From the NCBI RefSeq assembly GCF_900199405.1, contig NZ_LT963430.1:62001-126000 (forward strand): a DNA stretch of 64,000 nucleotides. Direction: 5' to 3'. Made by a program: the position numbers and the translations under genes. This document shows positions 58,553-64,000 of this stretch, one piece after another. This DNA comes from Beduinella massiliensis. GTDB taxonomy: Bacteria > Bacillota > Clostridia > Christensenellales > Aristaeellaceae. The number at the start of each line of letters is the position of its first letter. Position 1 is the first letter of the stretch. The notes under the pieces are model-generated. The model was not told where the DNA came from, ran no database searches, and worked only from the letters and a program-made list of their open reading frames with translations.

Positions 58553-58590
58553 AAAATACCGTTTCGGGAAAGTCCCGGAACGGTATTTTT
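58553..58590. terminator. Bidirectional terminator after plsY
   Basis: A 17-bp imperfect stem (AAAATACCGTTTCGGGA / TCCCGGAACGGTATTTT) is followed by T on the plus strand and by T-rich sequence on the minus strand, where it would also serve the small peptide gene. Confidence 0.86.
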
Positions 58591-58650
58591 GTTGAATCAA
58601 ACGGCTTTCGCCGGCGCATGCGGGTGCAAGGCAGACGCGCGGGCTCTCGA

Positions 58651-58761
58651 TTATGGAACCCATACCTGCGGGGAATGTTCCGGAACGGACGGGCCGTCCG
58701 CACGCGCGGGAGAAAAGAGCGTCAGGAACACGAGAAGCAAAACAGCGGCAAACCGGCGCAT
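58651..58761 (-). CDS. Tiny predicted secreted peptide of 36 residues
   Basis: An ATG with GGAGGGG at 7 bases opens a 36-codon frame that encodes a good signal peptide (MRRFAAVLLLVFLTLFSPARA). A 15-residue mature tail DGPSVPEHSPQVWVP follows before a TAA. It is minus-strand, convergent with plsY and shares its bidirectional terminator. No family is recognised. The evidence is the ribosome site, the signal-sequence pattern and the clean stop; there is no conservation data. Confidence 0.45.
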   Translation of the reverse strand: MRRFAAVLLLVFLTLFSPARADGPSVPEHSPQVWVP

Positions 58762-58905
58762 GGCAACCCCTCCTATTTTGGAATGATGATCTGATCGTCT
58801 GTGTCTTGTCTATATATTAGACGCGGAATATGGCGGGAAGGTTGCAGGAAAAAGGAAGAATTGTAATATTTCGGGCGATTTTGACGTGTTGGCTTCGGAC
58901 CGTTG

Positions 58906-58993
58906 TGTAAAATCGCATTTTACATGGACGCTTTACATGTAACGCGCATTTTACATTTGCGCGCATGCTGATTTTACACGGGAAATGTATACT
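58906..58993 (+). promoter_or_regulatory. pst operon promoter with palindromic operator and TTTACA repeats
   Basis: A perfect palindrome TGTAAAAT-CGC-ATTTTACA lies at 58906-58924, followed by a palindromic TTACATGTAA at 58933-58942. TTTACA words lie at 58919, 58932, 58950 and 58973. The last word ends 9 bases before a TATACT -10 box (58988-58993), the usual position of a PhoP/PhoB-type activator box, and there is no good -35. The spacing is 13, 18 and 23 bases, not a strict 11-base period, so the identity of the regulator is inferred from the downstream genes. Confidence 0.62.
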
Positions 58994-59050
58994 GATCGCG
59001 TACAAAGAACCGAACGATGTGAAGCGGAAAAAGAAAGGATGACTCTGAAT

Positions 59051-59893
59051 ATGAAGAAGTTTGTTTCGACGGTACTGGCGGTTGCCCTGTGCGCGACGAG
59101 CGCGCTGGCCATGGCGGCCGACGACATCACGGTGGTTTCCCGCGAGGACGGCTCCGGCACGCGCGGCGCGTTCGTCGAGCTGATGGGCGTCGAGGTCAAG
59201 GGCGAGGACGGAAGCAAGAAGGACATGACCACCGAAGAGGCGGTCATCGCGAACAGCACCGACGTGGTGATGCAGAACGTGGCCTCCGACAAGAACGCGA
59301 TCGGCTACATCTCCCTGGGCAGCCTGAACGACACGGTCAAGGCGGTCACGATCGACGGCGCGGCCCCGAGCGTCGAGACCATCAAGGACGGCAGCTATAA
59401 GGTTTCCCGCCCCTTCTACATCGCCACCAAGGGCGAGGTCAGCGAGATCACGCAGGACTTCATCTCCTTCATCCTGAGCGCTGAGGGTCAGGAAGTCGTG
59501 GGCTCCAGCTACATCAAGGTGGACGACGCGGCCCCGGCCTACGCGGGCACGAAGCCGGAAGGCAAAATCGTCGTCGCCGGTTCCTCCTCCGTCACCCCGG
59601 TGATGGAGAAGCTGGCCGAGGCGTACAAGGCGGTCAACGACAAGGCGACCATCGAAATCCAGATGAGCGACTCCACCGCCGGCATGACGGGCGCGGTGGA
59701 CGGCACCTGCGACATCGGCATGGCCAGCCGCGAGCTGAAGGATTCTGAGGCGGAAGCGCTCACCGGCACGGTCATCGCGATGGACGGCATTGCGATCATC
59801 GTCAACAACGAGAACGCGGTGGACGGCCTCACCGTCGAGCAGGTGAATGGCATCTACACCGGCGAGATCACGAGCTGGGCGGGCGTGAAGTAA
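59051..59893 (+). CDS. pstS: Phosphate-binding protein PstS, circularly permuted
   Basis: The exported phosphate-capture protein of the Pst importer. A signal peptide of about 22 residues has no lipobox. The mature part begins with DDITVVSREDGSGTRGAFVE (24-43), which normally lies in the middle of PstS. The usual N-terminal lobe, GKIVVAGSSSVTPVMEKLAE (171-190), comes second, and the chain ends GIYTGEITSWAGVK at 280, where canonical PstS continues into VVSREDGSGTRG. Both phosphate-binding loops are retained. The ATG at 59051 has AAAGGA upstream with somewhat long spacing. It is the first gene of pstSCAB-phoU. Confidence 0.9.
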   Translation: MKKFVSTVLAVALCATSALAMAADDITVVSREDGSGTRGAFVELMGVEVKGEDGSKKDMTTEEAVIANSTDVVMQNVASDKNAIGYISLGSLNDTVKAVTIDGAAPSVETIKDGSYKVSRPFYIATKGEVSEITQDFISFILSAEGQEVVGSSYIKVDDAAPAYAGTKPEGKIVVAGSSSVTPVMEKLAEAYKAVNDKATIEIQMSDSTAGMTGAVDGTCDIGMASRELKDSEAEALTGTVIAMDGIAIIVNNENAVDGLTVEQVNGIYTGEITSWAGVK

Positions 59894-59908
59894 GCCCCAG
59901 AAAAGCTG

Positions 59909-59940
59909 AAGGATGCCGGGGATCTTCCCCCGGCATCCTT
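59909..59940 (+). terminator. Hairpin between pstS and pstC (attenuating or mRNA-stabilising)
   Basis: A perfect 13-bp stem AAGGATGCCGGGG / CCCCGGCATCCTT with a 6-base loop and only one T after the stem. It probably lowers expression of pstC onward relative to pstS, rather than fully terminating. Confidence 0.6.
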
Positions 59941-59961
59941 TGGGCGCGTTGGAGGACTGCG

Positions 59962-60819
59962 ATGAAACATTATAGAGAAGGCCTGATGCGCGGCGTGTTC
60001 GCCCTTTGCGCGATCACGTCCATCCTGGCCGTGGCCCTGATCTGCCTCTTCTTATTCGCAAACGGCATCCCCGCCATCGGCAAGATCGGTCCGCTGTCGT
60101 TCCTGCTGGGCAGGGAGTGGGCGCCGACGGACGTGCCCCCTTCCTTCGGCATTCTGCCGATGATTCTGGGCAGCGTGTACGTAACGGCGGGAGCGATTCT
60201 GATCGGCGTGCCGATTGGCCTGCTCACGGCGGTCTTCATGGCGCGCTACTGCCCGGCGGGCCTGTACCGGCTGCTCAAGCCCGCGCTCTCGCTGATGGCG
60301 GGCATCCCCTCGATCGTATACGGCTTTTTCGGCATGGTGTTCATCGTGCCCATGGTGCGTTCCCTCTTCGGCGGCAACGGCAACAGCATCCTTTCCGCAT
60401 CCCTATTGCTTGGACTCATGATTCTGCCGACCGTCACGGGCATCAGCGAGAGCGCCATCCGCGCGGTGCCCGCTCCCTATTACGAGGGCGCTCTGGCGCT
60501 GGGCGCGACGCACGAACGCGCGGTTTTCTTCGTGGAGCTGGGCGCCGCGCGGTCCGGCATCCTGGCGGCCGTCGTGCTGGGCATCGGCCGCGCCATCGGT
60601 GAGACGATGGCCGTCATCATGGTCGCTGGCAATCAAGCGCGCATGCCCAAGGGCATTCTCAAGGGCGTGCGTACGCTGACCGCGAACATCGTCATGGAGA
60701 TGGGCTACGCGGCGGAGCTGCACCGGGAAGCGCTGATCGCGACCGGCGTGGTGCTCTTCGTGTTCATCCTGCTCATCAACCTCTCGTGCAGCGCGCTCAG
60801 AAAGGGGAAGGACGCATGA
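59962..60819 (+). CDS. pstC: Phosphate ABC transporter permease PstC
   Basis: A six-helix inner-membrane permease of the phosphate importer. The family signature PLSFLLGREWAPT lies in the first half. GIPSIVYGFFGMVFIVP and ISESAIRAVPAPYYEGALALGATHERAVFFVEL (EAA-like loop) follow, and GRAIGETMAVIMVAGN is near the end. At 285 residues it fits the short PstC type. GGAGG precedes the ATG. It overlaps pstA by 4 bases. Confidence 0.95.
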   Translation: MKHYREGLMRGVFALCAITSILAVALICLFLFANGIPAIGKIGPLSFLLGREWAPTDVPPSFGILPMILGSVYVTAGAILIGVPIGLLTAVFMARYCPAGLYRLLKPALSLMAGIPSIVYGFFGMVFIVPMVRSLFGGNGNSILSASLLLGLMILPTVTGISESAIRAVPAPYYEGALALGATHERAVFFVELGAARSGILAAVVLGIGRAIGETMAVIMVAGNQARMPKGILKGVRTLTANIVMEMGYAAELHREALIATGVVLFVFILLINLSCSALRKGKDA

Positions 60820-61691
60820 CAAAACAGGGAATCAACCGCCTGACATTTGCCAAGAAGGCGCGGGCTTATGCGCGCAACCCCCTCTCCCTTGCGCTGATGC
60901 TGCTGGTGGTGATTTCAGCGGCGGCGACGTTTTCTGCGCTGCTGTTTTTGATCGGCTACATTCTGGCAAAGGGTATTCCGAACCTGACGCCCTCGCTCTT
61001 TGCCCTGGAGTACAACAGCGAGAACGTCTCCATGCTGCCGGCGATCATCACCACCCTCATGATGACGGGGCTTTCGCTGCTGATCGCCGTGCCGCTGGGC
61101 GTGTTCTCGGCGGTGTATCTGGTGGAGTACGCCAGGCGCGGCAGCAAGCTGGTCAAGGCCGTGCGCATGACGGCGGAGACGCTTTCGGGCATCCCCTCGA
61201 TCGTGTTCGGCCTGTTCGGCATGCTGTTCTTCGTGACGTTTCTCAGGTGGAATTACTCGCTGCTCGCGGGCGCGATGACGCTTGCGATCATGGTGCTGCC
61301 CGCGATCATGCGCACCACGGAGGAAGCGATGCTCGCCGTGCCGGACATGTACCGCGAGGCCAGCTTCGGCCTGGGCGCGGGCAGGCTTCGCACGGTGTTT
61401 CGCATCGTGCTGCCCAGCGCCATGCCGGGCATCGCCGCGGGCGTGATCCTGGCGGTGGGGCGCATCGTGGGCGAGACGGCGGCGCTGATCTACACCTCGG
61501 GCACGGTCGCCAAGGTGCCTGAAAATCTGTTTGCCTCGGGCCGCACGCTGGCGGTGCACATGTACTCGCTCTCGCGCGAGGGACTGCACACCGGGGAGGC
61601 CTACGCCACGGCCGTGGTGCTGCTGGTGGTGGTGCTTTTGATCAACGGCCTGTCGGAGCTGATCGCCCGCAGATGGACGAGGGGGAACTGA
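60816..61691 (+). CDS. pstA: Phosphate ABC transporter permease PstA
   Basis: The second permease of the importer. It has [76 protein letters not shown] (the EAA loop) and [16 protein letters not shown]. The ATG at 60816 lies inside the pstC stop (ATGA overlap) and has AGGGGAAGG upstream; a longer reading frame of 10 codons was rejected. The length is 291 residues. Confidence 0.95.
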   Translation: MTKQGINRLTFAKKARAYARNPLSLALMLLVVISAAATFSALLFLIGYILAKGIPNLTPSLFALEYNSENVSMLPAIITTLMMTGLSLLIAVPLGVFSAVYLVEYARRGSKLVKAVRMTAETLSGIPSIVFGLFGMLFFVTFLRWNYSLLAGAMTLAIMVLPAIMRTTEEAMLAVPDMYREASFGLGAGRLRTVFRIVLPSAMPGIAAGVILAVGRIVGETAALIYTSGTVAKVPENLFASGRTLAVHMYSLSREGLHTGEAYATAVVLLVVVLLINGLSELIARRWTRGN

Positions 61692-61695
61692 TAAG

Positions 61696-62445
61696 ATGGA
61701 TACATTCACGATTGAAAAGCTGAACCTCTATTACGGCGACTTTCACGCGCTGAAGGACGTGTCGATGCACGTCGAAAAGAACGAAATCACGGCCTTCATC
61801 GGCCCCTCGGGCTGTGGAAAGTCCACGCTGCTCAAGTCGCTCAACCGCATGAACGACCTGGTAGAGGGCTGCCGCATCGAGGGAAGCGTGCGGCTTTGCG
61901 GCGAGGACATCTACGGCGACATGGACGTGAACCTGCTCAGGCGGCGCGTGGGCATGGTATTCCAAAAGCCGAACCCCTTCCCCATGAGCGTGTACGACAA
62001 CATCGCCTATGGCCCGCGCACGCACGGGGTTACGCAGCGCGCGCGGCTGGACGAAATCGTGGAAAGGAGCCTGCGCAGCGCGGCGATCTGGGACGAGCTC
62101 AAGGATCGCCTGAAGAAGAGCGCGCTGGGCCTCTCCGGCGGGCAGCAGCAGCGCCTTTGCATCGCCCGCGCGCTGGCGGTGGAGCCGGAGGTGCTGCTGA
62201 TGGACGAGCCCACCAGCGCGCTGGACCCGATCTCCACGACCAAGATCGAGGAGCTGGCGCAGACGCTGAAGGAGCGGTACACGATCGTCATCGTCACGCA
62301 CAACATGCAGCAGGCCACGCGCATCTCAGACAAAACGGCGTTCTTCCTGTTGGGCGAGGTCGTGGAGTTCGGCGCGACCGAACAGGTCTTTTCCATGCCG
62401 CGCGACAAACGCACGGAGGATTACATCACGGGGAGGTTCGGATAA
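61696..62445 (+). CDS. pstB: Phosphate ABC transporter ATPase PstB
   Basis: The nucleotide-binding subunit of the phosphate importer. Walker A GPSGCGKS is at residues 36-43, [22 protein letters not shown] is the PstB-specific Q-loop region, the signature [15 protein letters not shown] follows, and Walker [14 protein letters not shown] leads to the switch His in VTHNMQQA. The length of 249 is normal. It starts 4 bases after pstA. Confidence 0.97.
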   Translation: MDTFTIEKLNLYYGDFHALKDVSMHVEKNEITAFIGPSGCGKSTLLKSLNRMNDLVEGCRIEGSVRLCGEDIYGDMDVNLLRRRVGMVFQKPNPFPMSVYDNIAYGPRTHGVTQRARLDEIVERSLRSAAIWDELKDRLKKSALGLSGGQQQRLCIARALAVEPEVLLMDEPTSALDPISTTKIEELAQTLKERYTIVIVTHNMQQATRISDKTAFFLLGEVVEFGATEQVFSMPRDKRTEDYITGRFG

Positions 62446-62446
62446 G

Positions 62447-63097
62447 ATGCGCATTCGCTTTGACGGGCAGCTGGAGCGGCTCAGCGATCTTTTGATGGAA
62501 ATGGGCGGGCTGATCGAGCGCGCAATCGACGGCGCGGTGACGGCTCTGGAAAAGCGCGACGTGGAAAAGGCGCGCGCCGTCACAAGAAATGACGAGGAAA
62601 TCAACCGCATGGAGCAGGAAATCGAGAGCCTGTGCTTGAAACTTTTGTTGCAGCAGCAGCCTGTGGCACGGGATCTGCGCTTCATCTCTGCGGCGCTCAA
62701 GATGATCACGGACATGGAGCGCATCGGGGATCAGGCGGCGGACATCTGCGAGATCGTGGTGCTGCTGGCGAAGGACGGCGCGCAGGCGACGCCCGTGCAC
62801 ATCACGCAGATGGCGCGCGCGACCATCCAGATGGTGACGGACAGCCTGGACGCCTTCGTGCGCCGGGACGAGGAGCTGGCGCGGTCGGTCGTCAGCGAGG
62901 ACGACGAGGTGGATAAGCTCTTCAGCGCGGCGCGGGCCGACTTGATCGAGCGCATTCGCGAGCAGCGCGAGAGCGCTGAGGAGGCGATCGACCTGATGAT
63001 GATCGCCAAGTATCTGGAGCGCATCGGCGACCACGCGACGAACATCGCGGAGTGGGTGGTCTACTCCATTACGGGCGTGCACAGCAGCCTGCAATAG
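62447..63097 (+). CDS. phoU: Phosphate-system regulator PhoU
   Basis: A cytoplasmic helical protein that connects Pst activity to the PhoR/PhoP two-component system. Its two PhoU repeats each have the conserved metal-binding pattern: DLRFISAALKMITDMERIGDQAADI in the first and DLMMIAKYLERIGDHATNIAEWV in the second. The length of 216 is normal. It starts one base after pstB. The Pst-PhoU-PhoP-PhoR order in one run supports a complete phosphate regulon. Confidence 0.96.
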   Translation: MRIRFDGQLERLSDLLMEMGGLIERAIDGAVTALEKRDVEKARAVTRNDEEINRMEQEIESLCLKLLLQQQPVARDLRFISAALKMITDMERIGDQAADICEIVVLLAKDGAQATPVHITQMARATIQMVTDSLDAFVRRDEELARSVVSEDDEVDKLFSAARADLIERIREQRESAEEAIDLMMIAKYLERIGDHATNIAEWVVYSITGVHSSLQ

Positions 63098-63295
63098 GCG
63101 GCGCCCAAAGCGGGCGCGCCGCGTTTCAAGGCGTTTTTCCCCCGGCGCGCCGGCTTTACGGCAATGCGTCCGTCTTGAACCGCCTGCCTGCCCGCGGAAA
63201 AGGATGCGTCTGATGAAGGAATTCCCCCGCTCCGCCGTGAGGCGAAAGACGGGGTGTTGGGGGGGACAAAGCCTCTCAAATAAGGAGGGAAAGGC

Positions 63296-63976
63296 ATGCC
63301 TACGGTTTACTGCGTCGAGGACGACGCGAGCATTCGCGAGCTGGTGCTTTACGCGCTTTCCGCGGGCGGTTTTGAGGCGCGCGGCTTTGAGGACGGCGCC
63401 TCCATGCGGGCGGCGCTGGAAAAGGAGACGCCCGACCTGCTGCTGCTGGACATCATGCTGCCGGACGAGGACGGGCTTTCCATCCTTTCGCGCCTGCGCG
63501 CGGCGTCCAGGACGCAGAAGCTTCCAGTCATCATGCTGACAGCCAAGGGCTCGGAGTACGACAAGGTCAAGGGATTGGACGCGGGGGCGGACGACTACGT
63601 GACCAAGCCCTTTGGCGTGATGGAGCTGCTTTCGCGCGTGCGCGCGGTGCTTCGCCGCGCGGGCGTGGAGGAGAGGCCGGAGCGCCTGCGGCTCGGGAGC
63701 ATCGAGATGGACACGGCAGCGCATACCGTCGCCTCGGACGGCGCGGAGATCACCTTGACCCATAAGGAATACGAGCTGCTGTTCGCCCTGATGCAAAACG
63801 CGGGCCATGTGCTCTCGCGCGAGCAGCTCATGCAGAAGGTCTGGGGCTACGACTTTGAGGGCGAGAGCCGCACGGTGGACGTGCATGTGAAGACGCTGCG
63901 CCAGAAGCTGGGCGCGGGCGGCGCGCAGATCAAGACAGTGCGCGGCGCGGGGTATAAGCTGGAGGAGCGGGGATGA
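63296..63976 (+). CDS. phoP: Response regulator of the PhoP/PhoB (OmpR) family
   Basis: A transcription factor of 226 residues. The receiver domain has the acidic pocket VEDD (7-10), phosphoacceptor Asp52 in LLLLDIMLPDEDG, Thr81 and Lys103 (VTKPFG). The winged-helix output domain spans about 130-224 (LTHKEYELLFALMQNAGHVLSREQLMQKVWGYDFEGESRTVDVHVKTLRQKLG). Its position between phoU and a kinase gene identifies it as the phosphate regulator, and it is the likely ligand of the operator upstream of pstS. The start follows AGGAGGG. The 198-base gap before it holds a GC-rich hairpin (63099-63122) and no gene. Confidence 0.92.
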   Translation: MPTVYCVEDDASIRELVLYALSAGGFEARGFEDGASMRAALEKETPDLLLLDIMLPDEDGLSILSRLRAASRTQKLPVIMLTAKGSEYDKVKGLDAGADDYVTKPFGVMELLSRVRAVLRRAGVEERPERLRLGSIEMDTAAHTVASDGAEITLTHKEYELLFALMQNAGHVLSREQLMQKVWGYDFEGESRTVDVHVKTLRQKLGAGGAQIKTVRGAGYKLEERG

Positions 63977-64000
63977 AGAGAAGGCTGTATGCGCGCATGT
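63973..64000 (+). CDS. Sensor kinase of the phosphate two-component system (first codons only)
   Basis: An ATG overlaps the response-regulator stop by 4 bases and the frame (MKRRLYARM) runs off the window edge. A histidine kinase (PhoR-like) is expected from position but only nine codons are visible. Confidence 0.4.

Overview
The window looks like the replication-origin-proximal part of a GC-rich Firmicutes chromosome, most likely a Clostridia relative; a gut Christensenellales-type lineage is my guess and is not proven. The evidence is dnaN-recF, rlmH, perfect ParB-type parS palindromes, a T-box riboswitch, a TRAP (MtrB) homologue, AddA, an LCP protein, PlsY, LplABC-type sugar transporters and sigma-A promoters with textbook 17-bp spacing. 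No IS element, CRISPR array, prophage or rRNA gene is visible. Three of the four ABC solute-binding proteins have ordinary signal peptides without a lipobox, which is unusual for a single-membrane Gram-positive.

Layout. 0-3.2 kb: the end of a CCA-adding enzyme, recF and dnaN (minus strand), DnaA-box-like clusters and a tRNA-Ser(CGA); dnaA is not present. 3.3-13.5 kb: housekeeping and metabolism, comprising a secreted metallophosphatase, an RlmD-type methyltransferase, a Nudix hydrolase, pfkA in an operon with the Trp sensor mtrB, manA, gdhA with a hairpin leader, and an XRE-controlled operon ending in a secreted alpha/beta hydrolase that carries EF-hands. 13.6-20.4 kb: an LplABC-type sugar transporter with a membrane-sensing AraC regulator and an RNase-Z-like protein. 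20.5-28.2 kb: a PHP phosphatase, addA whose promoter contains a parS site, two more parS sites, and glgP behind a leader of six successive hairpins.

28.2-33 kb: a T-box-controlled TrpXYZ-family amino-acid transporter (the leader points to tyrosine), then a GH4 glycosidase and a two-hairpin repeat that recurs at 51 kb. 33.3-39.8 kb: an XRE regulator with a glycine-pentad repeat tail, a CapA-like protein, a GT2-GtrA fusion and two tandem secreted paralogues. 40-48.1 kb: an AraC regulator overlapping a full-length MutL-like protein that has lost its ATPase and nuclease motifs, followed by a sugar ABC transporter, a DUF4185-like protein and a GH172 (DUF2961) enzyme. This is the most unexpected module in the window. 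48.1-58.6 kb: peptidases (PepF, PepT, CPBP), RlmH, an LCP protein, a DUF255 thioredoxin-like protein, a diacylglycerol-type glycosyltransferase and PlsY. 58.6-64 kb: a tiny predicted secreted peptide and the phosphate regulon (pstS-C-A-B, phoU, a PhoP-type regulator and the first codons of its kinase). PstS is circularly permuted relative to the usual fold order, and pstS is preceded by a palindromic operator cluster.

Coding sequences were assigned from translated frames, recognised motifs and ribosome-binding sites by eye. No database search was run, so family names rest on motif recognition.
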